This document shows positions 7,727 through 17,872 of a stretch of DNA of 38,796 nt, piece by piece. Source of the DNA: Magnetococcales bacterium (GTDB taxonomy: Bacteria; Pseudomonadota; Magnetococcia; Magnetococcales; JADGCL01); the NCBI GenBank assembly GCA_015229005.1, contig JADGCL010000026.1:1-38796 (forward strand), read 5' to 3'. The notes under the pieces were generated by a model. It saw only the letters and a list, made by a program, of their open reading frames with translations. It ran no database searches and was not told the origin of the DNA. The translations under genes were made by a program, and so were the position numbers. Numbering within the stretch: the first letter of the stretch is position 1; each line of letters starts with the position of its first letter.

Positions 7727-10624
7727 ATGACCCCGGTTAGAACTCCCAAGAAACTCATTGAAGTGGCCCTGCCCCTGGATGCCATCAACGTGGCGGCGGC
7801 GCGGGAGAAGTCCATTCGCCATGGTCACCCCTCCACGTTGCATCTGTGGTGGGCGCGTCGTCCTCTGGCCGCCGCCCGGGCGGTGATCTTCGCCCAGATG
7901 GTCAACGATCCTGGCTACGAGCGCCACCTCAACCGGGAAGTCAACGAAAAGGAGGCCGCCGCCGAGCGGGAGCGGCTGTTCAAGCTCATCGAGGAGCTGG
8001 TGTTGTGGGAGAACACCAACAACGAGGGGGTTCTGTGCCGGGCGCAGGAGGAGATCTGGAAGAGCTGGCGCGAGACCTGCGCCCTCAACAAGAATCACCC
8101 CCAGGCGGCGGAACTCTTCAACCCGGAGAAGCTTCCCGCCTTCCACGATCCTTTCGCCGGAGGAGGCGCCCTGCCCTTGGAGGCACAACGGTTGGGGCTG
8201 GAAGCCTATGCCTCCGACCTCAACCCGGTGGCGGTCACCATCAACAAGGCGATGATCGAGATCCCGCCCCGTTTCACGGGATGCAAGCCCGTGGGTCCGG
8301 TTCAGAAAAACGAAAAATTGCTCCTCACCGAGGAATGGATCGGGGCGCGTGGTCTGGCGGAGGATGTGCGCCGTTACGGCGCATGGATGCGGGCCGAAGC
8401 TGAAAAACGTATCGGCCATCTTTACCCAAATATCGAGATCACCGCCAATATGGCCCATGAAAGACCGGACCTCCAACCCCTGGTCGGTCGGAAACTCACT
8501 GTGATTGCTTGGCTGTGGGCGCGAACCGTGAAAAGCCCCAACCCGGCCTTTTCCCATGCCGAGGTGCCCCTGGCCTCCACCTTCATTCTGTCCAGCAAGG
8601 TGGGCAAAGAGGCATATGTCGAGTCGGTTGTGGAGGGGGATGCCTATCGGTTTACGGTGAAGATGGGCAAGCCGCCGGAAGAAGCGAAGGAAGGTACCAA
8701 GGCTGCCGGGAGAGGCGCGAATTTCCGCTGCGTGCTCTCGGACACGCCCATCAGCGGCGACCACATCAAGGCCGAAGGGCAGGCCAAGCGCATGGGTGCG
8801 AGGCTGATGGCCATCGTTGCCAAAGGTATCCGTGGTCGTGTCTATCTGGCGCCGACCCAAGAACACGAGAATGTCGCTCGGCAGGCACAGCCGATTTGGA
8901 AACCTGACGTGGAGTTCTTCCAGCAAGCATTGGGTTTTCGGATTGGGAACTATGGACTTGCCAAATGGAGTGACCTCTTCACCTCGCGCCAACTGGTGGC
9001 ACTGACGACTTTCTCCGATTTGGTGGGAGAGGCCATCGAACGCTGCCGACAGGACGCGGTGGCGGCGGGCATGGCCGATGACGGCATTGGGTTGGATGCC
9101 TGGGGCACGGGGGCAACAGCCTATGCGCAGGCGGTGGGGGTGTATTTGGGGTTGGGAGTAAGTCGGCTATCTGACATTTGCAACTCTTTATGTAGTTGGG
9201 AAACGTCAAAGACACAAGTCAGACATTTATTTACAAAGCAGGCGATCCCGATGTTGTGGGATTTTGGGGAAAATAGTTTATTTAATGACGCTGCTGGAGA
9301 TTACCAAACAAGTCTTGGAAACCTGCTCCGTGTACTTGAGAGACTGCCAGCGATAAAGGGAGGAACTGTCACGCATCATGATGCGCAATTGCAAAATATA
9401 AGCACAAATAAGGTTATTTCTACTGACCCTCCCTATTACGACAACATCGGCTATGCCGACCTTTCTGATTTTTTCTACGTCTGGCTACGCAAGAGCCTGA
9501 AGCCTATTTTCCCCAATCTCTACGCCACGCTGGCTGTACCCAAAGCCGAGGAACTGGTCGCCACGCCCTACCGTCACGGCAGCAAGGAAAAGGCTGAAGC
9601 CTTTTTCATGGATGGCATGACCCTGGCCATGCAGCGATTGGCCGAACAAGCCCATCCTGCCTTTCCGGTAACCATATACTACGCCTTCAAACAGTCGGAA
9701 ACCGAGGATAGTGCAGGCACCTCCAGCACCGGTTGGGAAACCTTTCTGGATGCGGTGATCTACGCTGGTTTTTCCATTGGTGGCACATGGCCAATGCGCA
9801 CAGAACTTGCCAACAGAATGCGAGGATCAGAGTCTAACGCCCTGGCCTCCAGTATCATTTTGGTCTGCCGCAAACGCGCTATCGATGCTCCCACCGTCAG
9901 CCGCCGCGAATTCATCCGCGAACTCAACGCCACCCTGCCTGATGCACTGGAAGCCATGACCCGTGGTGGTGTTAATTCCCCCGTTGCGCCGGTAGATCTC
10001 TCCCAGGCCATTATCGGTCCCGGCATCGCCATCTTCAGCCAGTATTCGTCCGTGTTGGAAGCGGACGGCAAGCCCATGAGCGTGCGCACCGCCTTGCAGT
10101 TGATCAACCGCTTCCTGGCCGAGGACGATTTCGACCACGACAGCCAGTTCTGTCTGCACTGGTTCGAGGGTTATGGCTGGGCCACCGGCAAGTATGGAGA
10201 GGCCGACGTGCTGGCCCGGGCCAAGGGCACCAGCGTGGATGGACTGGTGGAGGCCGGAGTGGTGGCCAGCAGCAAAGGAGATTTACGCCTGCTGCGCTGG
10301 GCCGAACTGCCCGCCGACTGGTCGCCTGAACGGGACAACCGCACCCCGATCTGGGAGGCCCTGCATCAGATGATCCGCGCCCTGAATCAGGGAGGCGAAG
10401 CCGATTCCGGTGCGCTCCTTGCCCGCATGCCCGACCGGGCGGAAGCGATGCGCGCCTTGGCCTATCGTCTCTATACCCTGTGCGAACGCAAAGGGTGGGC
10501 CGAGGAGGCGCGGGCCTACAACGAGCTGGTCACCGCCTGGGGCGGCATCGAGCAGTCCGCCCGGGAGGTCGGTTATATAGGCACCCAGTTGTTGATGGAC
10601 TATAAAGGGGAAATGCCATGTTGA
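7727..10624 (+). CDS. DUF1156 adenine-specific DNA methyltransferase
   Basis: A 965-residue DNA methylase. Residues 1-70 are the DUF1156 signature ([14 protein letters not shown], then [21 protein letters not shown]). The SAM-binding motif I is [12 protein letters not shown] at 141-152, followed by [14 protein letters not shown]. The catalytic motif IV is [18 protein letters not shown] beginning at 567. DPPY is the N6-adenine class motif. Motif I precedes motif IV, with a long insert that may include target recognition. AAGG overlaps the upstream stop and serves the ATG at 7727; the last seven bases overlap the antitoxin start. Odd: 9181-9420 (residues about 485-565) is about 43% G+C by hand count, against about 72% in the line just before, hinting at a recombined segment. 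Inferred role: marks self DNA for the defence system, as in other methylase-linked systems. Confidence 0.92.
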   Translation: MTPVRTPKKLIEVALPLDAINVAAAREKSIRHGHPSTLHLWWARRPLAAARAVIFAQMVNDPGYERHLNREVNEKEAAAERERLFKLIEELVLWENTNNEGVLCRAQEEIWKSWRETCALNKNHPQAAELFNPEKLPAFHDPFAGGGALPLEAQRLGLEAYASDLNPVAVTINKAMIEIPPRFTGCKPVGPVQKNEKLLLTEEWIGARGLAEDVRRYGAWMRAEAEKRIGHLYPNIEITANMAHERPDLQPLVGRKLTVIAWLWARTVKSPNPAFSHAEVPLASTFILSSKVGKEAYVESVVEGDAYRFTVKMGKPPEEAKEGTKAAGRGANFRCVLSDTPISGDHIKAEGQAKRMGARLMAIVAKGIRGRVYLAPTQEHENVARQAQPIWKPDVEFFQQALGFRIGNYGLAKWSDLFTSRQLVALTTFSDLVGEAIERCRQDAVAAGMADDGIGLDAWGTGATAYAQAVGVYLGLGVSRLSDICNSLCSWETSKTQVRHLFTKQAIPMLWDFGENSLFNDAAGDYQTSLGNLLRVLERLPAIKGGTVTHHDAQLQNISTNKVISTDPPYYDNIGYADLSDFFYVWLRKSLKPIFPNLYATLAVPKAEELVATPYRHGSKEKAEAFFMDGMTLAMQRLAEQAHPAFPVTIYYAFKQSETEDSAGTSSTGWETFLDAVIYAGFSIGGTWPMRTELANRMRGSESNALASSIILVCRKRAIDAPTVSRREFIRELNATLPDALEAMTRGGVNSPVAPVDLSQAIIGPGIAIFSQYSSVLEADGKPMSVRTALQLINRFLAEDDFDHDSQFCLHWFEGYGWATGKYGEADVLARAKGTSVDGLVEAGVVASSKGDLRLLRWAELPADWSPERDNRTPIWEALHQMIRALNQGGEADSGALLARMPDRAEAMRALAYRLYTLCERKGWAEEARAYNELVTAWGGIEQSAREVGYIGTQLLMDYKGEMPC

Positions 10625-10896
10625 AGAGCTACGAAGCGATAGTTGACCACGGAAAAATCGAATGGCTCTCTGGGCCACCGCCGGGTGAGCGCTTGCGGGT
10701 GGTTGTGGTGGTTGAACAGCCGGGCAGCGTCACACCTGCTCCACCCAGGAAAAGGAGAATTCCTCCGCCTGAACTCAAGGACAGCGTACAATGTCATGGC
10801 GACCTTCTGGAACCGGTGATTGCCGAGGAGGAGTGGGAAGCCTCCCTGGAACGCACGGTGCGCCAGATTGCCGGTGATCCGGAGGCGTTCAAATGA
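10618..10896 (+). CDS. Antitoxin of a PIN-domain toxin-antitoxin pair
   Basis: A 92-residue protein. The first 35 residues ([17 protein letters not shown], then [10 protein letters not shown]) form the beta-rich, AbrB-like N-terminus seen in many small antitoxins paired with PIN toxins. The tail ([17 protein letters not shown]) is the acidic, disordered type that wraps the toxin. It overlaps the methylase stop by 7 bp and the toxin start by ATGA, so all three are translationally linked. By the usual rule it neutralises the following PIN nuclease and represses its own transcription, though here it lacks its own promoter space and depends on cluster transcription. The assignment rests on neighbour, size and style rather than a hallmark motif. 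Confidence 0.7.
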   Translation: MLKSYEAIVDHGKIEWLSGPPPGERLRVVVVVEQPGSVTPAPPRKRRIPPPELKDSVQCHGDLLEPVIAEEEWEASLERTVRQIAGDPEAFK

Positions 10897-11309
10897 GTGT
10901 ACCGATCATGCTGTTGCTGGATACCCATGTCTGGATATGGTGGGCCGAGCAGGACAGACGTCTGCCCAGGGCATTGAAGGAAAAGATGGAGGAGCATAAG
11001 GGGATCCTGGCTGTATCATCCGCGACGATTTACGAGACCCTCACCTTGGCGCGCCGAAATCGCATCACCTTGAATCGGGCCACCGATGATTGGATCGAAC
11101 GCGCCATCTATGGGGCGGATATCGAGATCATTCCACTGGATGGGGAGATTGCCAGGCAAGCCGGAAATCTCCCGTTTCATCATGGCGATCCGATAGATCG
11201 CCTCATCATCGCCACGGCCATTTGCCAGAAAGCCCTGCTGGCCAGCATGGACAGCCAGTTTCCCCATTACGAGGCCCTTGCCGGTCGCTTGATTACCAAC
11301 AAGGATTGA
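10893..11309 (+). CDS. PIN-domain ribonuclease toxin (VapC-like)
   Basis: A 138-residue PIN nuclease. The conserved acids are D10 in [12 protein letters not shown]48 in [12 protein letters not shown]99 and D102 in [14 protein letters not shown], and D120 in LLASMDSQF. The WIWW stretch and the GDPIDR motif are typical of the subgroup paired with short AbrB-like antitoxins. VapC-type toxins cut tRNA or rRNA when freed from the antitoxin. The ATG overlaps the antitoxin stop (ATGA), and the DUF499 gene follows after 4 bp. Lying between methylase and ATPase, it could kill or arrest the cell if the defence cluster is lost or disturbed; that is inference. All catalytic acids are intact, so the toxin should be active. 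Confidence 0.9.
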   Translation: MSVPIMLLLDTHVWIWWAEQDRRLPRALKEKMEEHKGILAVSSATIYETLTLARRNRITLNRATDDWIERAIYGADIEIIPLDGEIARQAGNLPFHHGDPIDRLIIATAICQKALLASMDSQFPHYEALAGRLITNKD

Positions 11310-11313
11310 TGCC

Positions 11314-14151
11314 ATGCTCCTCAGACCCTGGCGCGAACTCGCCATCCCCCATGAAGATGTTCTCAAGGGCACGTTCCAGCAGGCTGAATTCGCGGCGGAT
11401 CTCTCCAGGGTGCATGCCGGAACCGCCACACGCGCATACCAGGATCCCGCGCTCTTTTTCCAACGCACCTTCATCACCGAGGGCATGCGTCTGCTGCTGG
11501 ACTCGGTGGTAAAGCGCCTGACCGGCCAGGGGGGCGACCCGGTCATTCAATTGCAAACCGCTTTCGGCGGAGGCAAGACCCATACCTTGCTCGCGGTGTA
11601 TCACCTGGCCCAGGGCAAGACCCCCGCCAGCGAACTGCCGGGCATCTCGGCGATTCTGGACGCCGCAGGAGTGACCGAACTGCCCGCCGCCCGCATCGTC
11701 GTGTTGGACGGCAACCTGTCCGCTCCCAACCAGCCCACGCTGCGGGAGGGACAACCCGTTCGCACCCTTTGGGGAAATCTGGCTTGGCAGTTGGGCAAGG
11801 CAGAAGGCTATGCCCTGGTGGCAGAGGCCGACGCCTCGGGCACCTCGCCCGGCAAGGCAGTGCTGGAAACCCTGCTGGCACGCCATGCCCCCTGCGTCAT
11901 CCTCATCGACGAACTGGTCGCTTATGTGCGGCAATTCACCGAAGGGCAAACCTTGAGCGGTGGTACCTTCGACTCCAACCTCTCTTTCGTGCAGGCCCTC
12001 ACCGAGGCCCTCAAGGCCGTTCCCCAGGCCGTATTGCTGGCCTCCCTGCCCGAATCGGACCGGGAGGCGGGCAGCCAACGTGGGGTAAAGGCCCTGGCGG
12101 CCCTGTCCCACTGCTTCGGTCGGGTGCAGGCCCTGTGGAAACCGGTGGCCACGGAAGAGGCTTTCGAGATCGTCCGCCGCCGCCTTTTCGCCAACATCCA
12201 GGACAAAAAGTCGGCAGAAGCCGTCTGCCGCGACTTCGCGGATTTTTATATCGCCAACCGTGAGGATTTTCCCCAGGAAACCCAGGAGAGCCGCTATTTC
12301 GACCGCCTGATCCAGGCCTACCCCATCCACCCGGAGGTGTTCGACCGTCTCTACGAGGACTGGTCCACCCTGGACAATTTCCAGCGCACCCGAGGTGTCC
12401 TGAAGTGGATGGCCAAGGTGATCCATCGCCTGTGGAAGGATGGCAACAACGACCCGCTCATCATGCCAGGCAGCCTGCCCCTGTATGACGCGGACACCCG
12501 CAACGAGGCTATCTATTACCTGCCCCAGGGATGGGATCCGGTCATCGAGCGGGACGTGGATGGCGGAAGAGCCGAGACATGGGAATTGGAAAACCGCGAT
12601 ACGCGACTGGGCAGCGTCCAAGCCTGTCGCCGGGCGGCGCGGACCATTTTCCTGGGCAGTGCGCCGGTTTCCAGCGGGTTGGCCGCCAACCAGTTGGCCC
12701 GTGGCCTCGAAATGGAACGGATCGTTCTGGGCGTGGCGCAACCGGGGCAGCAGGTGGGTCTGTACAAGGATGCCCTGCGCCGCATGACCGACCGCCTGCA
12801 CTACCTGAACCAGACCAACAATCGCTATTGGCTGGATACCCGACCCAACCTGCGCCGGGAGATGGAAGAGCGCAAACGCCGCTTTCAGGATCGGGAGGAT
12901 CTCTATCCCGTCATCCGCGAACAGGTGCAGAAAAGCCTTGCTGGCGGTGTGTTTGGCGGGGTTCATATCTTCACCGCCAGCGGCGATGTGCCGGACTCCT
13001 GGGAACTGCGTCTGGTGGTGCTGCCGCCGGACGCCGCCTTCAGCCGCAGCAACCAAAACGCTGCCCTCGAACGAGCAACCGAAATCTTGAAGAAACGGGG
13101 CGATCAACCCCGCTTCAAACAGAACCGTTTGATCTTCCTGGCACCGGATGCCGACACAATAAGCCGGTTGCAGGACCAGGTACGCTCGCTCCTGGCCTGG
13201 CAATCCATCGTGGCGGACATCAAGGATCTAAAACTCAACCTGGACCAGTTCCAGGCCAGACAGGCCGGGAAAAGTTGTGACGAAGCCAGCGATGCCCTGC
13301 GCCGCATGATCCGGGAGACGTTCAAATGGCTCCTGACTCCCACCCAGGAAGTTCTCCCCGGCAAGAGTCTTTCAGACGTTCAGTGGGAGCATTTCCCGCT
13401 CAACCCCGGATCTGCGAGCCTGTCCCAGGAGATCGAACGGATTCTCAAGGAAAACGAACTGCTGATCACCGAATGGGCCCCGATTCATCTAGCCACACTT
13501 CTCAAGAAATGGTTTTGGAAGGATGGCACCATGGAGGTGAGTGCCCAGCAGGTCTGGCAGCAAAACTGCCAGCAGCTTTATCTGCCACGTCTCAAGGATG
13601 ACAAGGTTTTCCAGGCCACACTGGCCGCAGGATCGGAAAGCAGGGACTTCTTCGGATTAGCGCAAGGGAAGGAAGGTGACCGTTTCATCGGATTCAAATT
13701 TGGCGAGCGTTCTTCCCAGATCCTGGATACATCCCTGCTCTTGATCGAACCGGCGACGGCCTTCGCCTACGCAGAAGCCCTGCGCCAGGCTGAAGAGGCT
13801 GTCCGTTCCCCACAAACGCCAGACAAATACCCAGCAGATCAACCCGGCATGCTCCCGATGGGCGTGGCAGAGGCCCCTGGCCCAGTGTATAAAGTCAAAA
13901 CAACACCAAGCCCGAAACTGCAAAAGCGCTTTTATGGCGGGATCGAAATTGACCCGATTCAGGCAAAAAAGCAGTTTGCGGACATGGTGGACGAGGTGGT
14001 AATGCAATTCATTTCCCGCCCAGGGGTCAAGGTGTCCATTGCCGTCGAGGTCAGGGCGGAGGCTGCCGCTGGTTTCGAGGATGGATTGCAGCGGGCAGTG
14101 AAAGAGAACTGCGCGGTGCTACGGTTTAGATCTGTAGAATTTGAGGATTAA
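11314..14151 (+). CDS. DUF499 AAA-type ATPase (Hma-type defence ATPase)
   Basis: A 945-residue P-loop ATPase. The N-terminus ([19 protein letters not shown]) is the usual DUF499 start. Walker A is [10 protein letters not shown] at 84-93 and Walker B is [13 protein letters not shown] with D199/E200. The rest is the long helical DUF499 body, with family-like segments [15 protein letters not shown] and [12 protein letters not shown] about residues 337-370. The C-terminus (ending VEFED) appears complete. AAGGA lies 8 nt before the ATG. DUF499 proteins recur with DUF1156 methylases and SNF2 helicases in defence islands, and the ATPase may act as sensor or switch of the complex. It is the last gene of the cluster; a repeat element follows 45 bp downstream and no clear terminator is visible. 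Confidence 0.92.
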   Translation: MLLRPWRELAIPHEDVLKGTFQQAEFAADLSRVHAGTATRAYQDPALFFQRTFITEGMRLLLDSVVKRLTGQGGDPVIQLQTAFGGGKTHTLLAVYHLAQGKTPASELPGISAILDAAGVTELPAARIVVLDGNLSAPNQPTLREGQPVRTLWGNLAWQLGKAEGYALVAEADASGTSPGKAVLETLLARHAPCVILIDELVAYVRQFTEGQTLSGGTFDSNLSFVQALTEALKAVPQAVLLASLPESDREAGSQRGVKALAALSHCFGRVQALWKPVATEEAFEIVRRRLFANIQDKKSAEAVCRDFADFYIANREDFPQETQESRYFDRLIQAYPIHPEVFDRLYEDWSTLDNFQRTRGVLKWMAKVIHRLWKDGNNDPLIMPGSLPLYDADTRNEAIYYLPQGWDPVIERDVDGGRAETWELENRDTRLGSVQACRRAARTIFLGSAPVSSGLAANQLARGLEMERIVLGVAQPGQQVGLYKDALRRMTDRLHYLNQTNNRYWLDTRPNLRREMEERKRRFQDREDLYPVIREQVQKSLAGGVFGGVHIFTASGDVPDSWELRLVVLPPDAAFSRSNQNAALERATEILKKRGDQPRFKQNRLIFLAPDADTISRLQDQVRSLLAWQSIVADIKDLKLNLDQFQARQAGKSCDEASDALRRMIRETFKWLLTPTQEVLPGKSLSDVQWEHFPLNPGSASLSQEIERILKENELLITEWAPIHLATLLKKWFWKDGTMEVSAQQVWQQNCQQLYLPRLKDDKVFQATLAAGSESRDFFGLAQGKEGDRFIGFKFGERSSQILDTSLLLIEPATAFAYAEALRQAEEAVRSPQTPDKYPADQPGMLPMGVAEAPGPVYKVKTTPSPKLQKRFYGGIEIDPIQAKKQFADMVDEVVMQFISRPGVKVSIAVEVRAEAAAGFEDGLQRAVKENCAVLRFRSVEFED

Positions 14152-14196
14152 AACAATGCACAAGATTATTTTTTTCCGGCAGGTAACGACGATACC

Positions 14197-14339
14197 AGGG
14201 CCTGTTCACAATTGAGTTCCGGAGGCCTTCAGGCAAGGCGTGGGGCCCCGAGCAGCGCAGCATACACGCAGTATGTGAGCAGCGGAGAGGCCCCACAACG
14301 CCGCATCAAGGTCTCCGGGGCCAATTGTGAACAGGCCCT
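14197..14339. mobile_element. 143-bp palindromic MITE-like repeat
   Basis: The ends are perfect 18-bp inverted repeats: agggcctgttcacaattg at 14197-14214 and its exact complement at 14322-14339. The interior is also largely self-complementary (GTTCCGGAGGCCTT pairs with AAGGTCTCCGG; GGGGCC with GGCCCC; AGCAGCG with CGCTGCT; CATAC with GTATG near the centre), so the whole unit can fold into one long hairpin. It has no gene of its own. Such elements are moved by transposases supplied elsewhere or spread as hairpin repeats. A clear target duplication is not seen. It sits right where a gene behind tyrS breaks off. Confidence 0.8.
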
Positions 14340-14462
14340 AGCCTTCAGCATCGACTCCGGGTTGACCGGGCGCTCCACGCGGAAGAGGATGGCCGACAAT
14401 GACGACAGCCCGGCCAAGGTTTCCTCGGGAAATACACCCTCGACGATGACATGGTACCGCAT
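14340..14462 (-). pseudogene. 5' fragment of a small gene downstream of tyrS, interrupted by the palindromic element
   Basis: Forty-one codons from an ATG at 14462 read MRYHVIVEGVFPEE, then ILFRVERPVNPESMLKA, a protein-like stretch of beta-strand and helix. It starts 13 bp after the tyrS stop on the same strand, so it was probably in the tyrS operon. After MLKA the frame runs straight into the palindromic element and continues as element-encoded residues. I do not recognise the family. It may be a real short protein with an altered end rather than a dead gene. Confidence 0.4.
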
Positions 14463-14475
14463 CTCCGGCTGAGGA

Positions 14476-15699
14476 TCAGGAAGGAGAGAGGGTCACATAG
14501 GCGAAACGACGTTTCCCCGCCTGTACCAGATAGCGTCCCCCGCACCGCAGAACCGCCTTTTCATCGGTCACCTTCTGCCGGTCCACCGCAACCGCCTTCT
14601 GGCCGATCAGACGCATCCCCTCGCCATTGGTCGCGACCAGACCCGCCCCCCGCAACGCCGCCGCAAGCCCCATCGTCTCCCCGGCACAGACCAGGGTGAC
14701 CTCGGCGATCACCTCGGGAAGCTCCTTGTGGCGGAAGAGCGCCTCGAACTCCTCCCGCGCCCGCACCGCCGCCTCGTCCCCGTGGAATCGCGCCGTCAGC
14801 TCCCCGGCGAGTCGCTTCTTGGCCTCCATCGGGTGCAGGCTCCCCCCTTCGACCTCGCGCCGCATCCCCTCGATCTCAGCCATCGGTCGACGCGACAACA
14901 GCTCGTAGTAACGCCACATCAGCGTGTCCGAAAGCGACATCGTCTTGCCGAAGATCTCCGCCGGCGGCTCCAGGATGCCGATGATGTTGCCCAGGGATTT
15001 CGACATCTTCTGCACCCCGTCCAACCCCTCAAGAATCGGCACGGTGATGACGCACTGCGGCTCCTGCCCGTACTCCCGCTGCAGCTCCCGGCCCACGAGC
15101 AGATTGAAGGTCTGATCCGTGCCCCCCAGCTCGACATCCGCCCGCAGGGCCACCGAATCGTACCCCTGCACCAGGGGGTAGAGAAATTCGTGAATCGCGA
15201 TCGGACGCCCGTCGCGATAACGCTTGCGGAAATCATCCCGTTCCAGCATGCGCGCCACCGTGTGTTTGGCCGCAAGCTGGATCATCTCCGCCGCCCCCAT
15301 GGGGTTCATCCAGGCGCTGTTGAATTCGACCCGCGTCGCCGCCGGATCCAGCACCCGAAACACCTGACTCTTGTAGGTCTCGGCGTTCTTCGCCACCGCC
15401 GCCGGCGTCAGGGGCTGGCGGGTCTCGCTCTTGCCGGTCGGATCGCCGATGAGCCCGGTGAAGTCCCCGATCAGAAAGATCACCTCATGCCCCAGCTCCT
15501 GAAACTGCCGCATCTTCTGGAGCAACACCGTATGCCCCAGGTGGAGATCCGGGGCGGTCGGGTCGAACCCCGCCTTGATCCGGAGCGGTTTTCCTGTCGC
15601 CAGGGCGCGTTCCAGCTTCTTCTCCAGCTCCGCCTCGGAGACGATCTGCACCGTTCCCCGCTTGATCCATTGCATTTGTTCGGAAACCGATTTCATCAT
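14476..15699 (-). CDS. tyrS: Tyrosyl-tRNA synthetase
   Basis: A class I aminoacyl-tRNA synthetase of about 407 residues, the long TyrRS type that charges tRNA-Tyr with tyrosine in the cytoplasm. The HIGH-like motif is HLGH at 53-56, within [20 protein letters not shown]. The KMSKS motif is at 231-235, and the tyrosine/tRNA pocket segment [13 protein letters not shown] is conserved. The C-terminus has the S4-like RNA-binding domain ([17 protein letters not shown], then [17 protein letters not shown]). The frame is open to 16101, but homology begins at [12 protein letters not shown] lies 8 nt before the first of two adjacent ATGs, so I start at 15699. It is divergent from anmK with a 75-bp gap, a neighbour pair seen in many proteobacteria. 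Confidence 0.97.
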   Translation of the reverse strand: MMKSVSEQMQWIKRGTVQIVSEAELEKKLERALATGKPLRIKAGFDPTAPDLHLGHTVLLQKMRQFQELGHEVIFLIGDFTGLIGDPTGKSETRQPLTPAAVAKNAETYKSQVFRVLDPAATRVEFNSAWMNPMGAAEMIQLAAKHTVARMLERDDFRKRYRDGRPIAIHEFLYPLVQGYDSVALRADVELGGTDQTFNLLVGRELQREYGQEPQCVITVPILEGLDGVQKMSKSLGNIIGILEPPAEIFGKTMSLSDTLMWRYYELLSRRPMAEIEGMRREVEGGSLHPMEAKKRLAGELTARFHGDEAAVRAREEFEALFRHKELPEVIAEVTLVCAGETMGLAAALRGAGLVATNGEGMRLIGQKAVAVDRQKVTDEKAVLRCGGRYLVQAGKRRFAYVTLSPS

Positions 15700-15774
15700 C
15701 ACCCCTGCCTCGCCACGGAAAGGCCCCGACCCGACCGAATGCGTCACCATAAGCCACCACCCACAGGAATTGCC

Positions 15775-16914
15775 ATGGCCCACGAACTCCTCGCGATCGG
15801 CCTGATGTCCGGCACCTCCGCCGATGCCATCGATGCCGTCCTGGTGCGGACCGACGGCGTCGGCAAACCCCACCTCCTGGCCGCCCGGGAGGAGCCCCTC
15901 CCCGACGAACTCCGGGCACGCATCCTCGCCTTCAACGAGCCGGGGGAGAACGAGATCGACCGCATGGGGTATCTGGACAGGGAGTTGGGGGAGCGGTTCG
16001 CCGCCGCCGCCATCGCCGTCCGCGGCGAGGCCGGGATCCCTCCAGGGGAGGTGGCGGTGATCGGGAGTCACGGGCAGACGCTCCGGCACCGCCCGCCCCA
16101 TTTTTCACTACAGATCGGCTCGCCCTTCGTGATCGCCGCCCGCACCGGCTGCACCACCATCGCCGATTTTCGCACCGCCGATCTCGTTCGCGGCGGCGAA
16201 GGGGCGCCGCTCGTCCCCCTCTTCCACCGCCATCTCTTCCAGGAGCCCGGAAAACGGGTGGCGGTGGTCAATCTCGGGGGAATCGCCAACATCACCGCCC
16301 TCCCCGCCGATCCCGACGCCCCCCTGATCGCCGGCGATACCGGACCGGCCAACGCTTTGATGAACCTCACCATCCATCGGGCGACCGGCGGGCGGCTGCA
16401 TCACGATCCCGAGGGGAGCCATGCCGCCGCCGGCCAATGCCACCGGCCCGGGCTCGACTGGCTCATGAGCCACCCCTACCTGGGCCGCCCCTTTCCCAAA
16501 TCCACCGGGCGGGAGAGCTTCGGTCCGGCCCTGTTGCAGGAATTCACCGAGAGGTTCGGGGATCCCGGCCTGGAGTCGATGCTGGCGACCCTGGCCCATT
16601 TCACCGTCGCGAGCGTGGCGGCGGCCTGCCGGACGGCCTTGCCGCCGGCACCGGAGCGGTTGATCGTCTGTGGCGGCGGCGGACGAAATCCCTTCCTCAT
16701 GCGCCTCTTCTCCCAGGCGCTGCCCCAAACCGAGGTCCGCCTCGCCGACTCCCTGGGTGTGAACGCCGACACCCTGGAGGCCCAGGCCTTCGCCTGGTTC
16801 GCGGTCCGCACCCTGCGGGGACTCCCCTCCTCCAGCCGCGAGGCCACCGGCGCCAGCGAGGCCGCCATCCTGGGGGCGATCATCCCCGGCGGCCCGACGG
16901 CAGTCCGATCTTGA
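15775..16914 (+). CDS. anmK: Anhydro-N-acetylmuramic acid kinase
   Basis: A 379-residue sugar kinase of cell-wall recycling: it hydrolyses and phosphorylates anhydro-MurNAc to MurNAc-6-phosphate using ATP. Visible family motifs are [16 protein letters not shown] at 8-23 (ATP loop), [42 protein letters not shown], and [12 protein letters not shown] with the catalytic Asp. The C-terminus has [12 protein letters not shown] and [12 protein letters not shown]. Slight variation: GTSADAID replaces the more usual GTSLDGID. The ATG at 15775 follows an AGGA. It is divergent from tyrS. No murQ or murein permease is in the window. Confidence 0.96.
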   Translation: MAHELLAIGLMSGTSADAIDAVLVRTDGVGKPHLLAAREEPLPDELRARILAFNEPGENEIDRMGYLDRELGERFAAAAIAVRGEAGIPPGEVAVIGSHGQTLRHRPPHFSLQIGSPFVIAARTGCTTIADFRTADLVRGGEGAPLVPLFHRHLFQEPGKRVAVVNLGGIANITALPADPDAPLIAGDTGPANALMNLTIHRATGGRLHHDPEGSHAAAGQCHRPGLDWLMSHPYLGRPFPKSTGRESFGPALLQEFTERFGDPGLESMLATLAHFTVASVAAACRTALPPAPERLIVCGGGGRNPFLMRLFSQALPQTEVRLADSLGVNADTLEAQAFAWFAVRTLRGLPSSSREATGASEAAILGAIIPGGPTAVRS

Positions 16915-16957
16915 ATATCCAGTGCGTTGTCACCGCTGGCGGTCGAACTGGCACCTG

Positions 16958-16974
16958 CGCCGCCTTTGGCGGCG
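16958..16974 (+). terminator. Possible hairpin downstream of anmK
   Basis: CGCCGCC, a TTT loop and GGCGGCG form a perfect 7-bp GC stem 43 bp after the anmK stop. It is followed by tgccttt rather than a proper U run, so it is only a weak candidate for an anmK terminator. The rest of 16915-17061 shows nothing recognisable. Confidence 0.3.
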
Positions 16975-17061
16975 TGCCTTTCACACAGAGCGCCCTCTGG
17001 TTGCCGGGGCTCGCGCCTGCGCAAGATGGGGCGTGGAGGTCCATCAGAAAGGGCAGGAACG

Positions 17062-17862
17062 TCACCTCACACGACCGTGGGAGTCGAGGTTAAGGTGTTG
17101 GTTCCTGGCTACCTGATGCAAAACACAATCGGCATCCTTAATCTGAAAAGCTTGTTGCCTTTCATGGCTGACGTCGTAATGGAAGCCGTCTGGCAACTTG
17201 AAGGAATATTTCCACTGGAACCAATCTGGTGCCTTACCGTGTCGCGGGCCATTTTGGTCAAAAATTAGACCATTGGAATCTCTCCAACAATATTTTTCAG
17301 AATTACCGGCACGTCTACGATATTCTCTGGTAAATAATTTTATCTTTTGAATCGCTCCATTAATATTCTCCTTGTCGCCATATGCCTCACAAGCTTCCCA
17401 GAGTTCCTGACATCGGCATTTACTGTTAAAACTGCCTTTCGGCAGCAGAAGCGCATGGTGTTGGTCCTTTGGCTTAATGTGTTCTTCCCAACACGTTTCC
17501 TCTCGAATCACATCAAACAATACATCCATGAGCTCTGGGTTAGAATTGTAAATCAAAGGCAACAATTTTTTGTCAGACCAACGAAAACGAAAAAAGGGGC
17601 GGATGCGTTTTGCTACCTGTTTTCGAGATTTCCCTGCAATTTCAGAGATGCCTACAACATGACTCCCGGTTGATTTGGAAGCCTCCTGAAAGACACGTTC
17701 GACATCACTTTCAAGAAGGGAGGGGGACTTCCCATGAGTATTGACAAAAGCCAGATTCCAATCCGGTGGAAACCCAGATGCGGATTTAGATCTCTTCCTG
17801 TTGGCTGCCTTGACACGATCAGCAAGAGAACGCGGCAGTCCAGCAAGGATCAAGACCGGCAT
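17062..17862 (-). CDS. Unrecognised protein, second gene of a low-GC two-gene cassette
   Basis: A 266-residue protein of unknown function. It begins MPVLILAGLPRSLADRVKAA and is basic near the start. A middle segment (GSHVVGISEIAGKSRKQVAKR, about 70-90) looks helical. The C-terminus (LPDGFHYDVSHERQQAF to the final SHGRVR) is compact, with strand-rich, His-containing sequence and recalls C-terminal modules of other small defence or toxin proteins, though I cannot name a family. The frame is open to 17904, but AGGA lies about 9 nt before the ATG at 17862, fused to the TAG of the upstream gene, so coupled translation from 17862 is likelier. Base composition is clearly lower in G+C than the flanking core genes, a sign of transfer. 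It may be the effector of a pair with the LOTUS-like protein. Confidence 0.75.
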   Translation of the reverse strand: MPVLILAGLPRSLADRVKAANRKRSKSASGFPPDWNLAFVNTHGKSPSLLESDVERVFQEASKSTGSHVVGISEIAGKSRKQVAKRIRPFFRFRWSDKKLLPLIYNSNPELMDVLFDVIREETCWEEHIKPKDQHHALLLPKGSFNSKCRCQELWEACEAYGDKENINGAIQKIKLFTREYRRRAGNSEKYCWRDSNGLIFDQNGPRHGKAPDWFQWKYSFKLPDGFHYDVSHERQQAFQIKDADCVLHQVARNQHLNLDSHGRVR

Positions 17863-17872
17863 CACCCGATTC

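Noticed and set aside
11293-13203. A 636-codon minus-strand frame opposite the DUF499 gene
   Set aside because: No recognisable domain, and it overlaps a gene with clear Walker motifs.
3405-14151. DISARM or BREX as the identity of the defence cluster
   Set aside because: There is no DUF1998 protein, PLD nuclease, PglZ or BrxC; DUF1156 with DUF499 is the helicase-methylase-ATPase type instead.
14212-14472. An 86-codon plus-strand ORF starting inside the palindromic element
   Set aside because: More than half its length is element sequence; it is the translation of a hairpin repeat, which is often mis-annotated as a protein.
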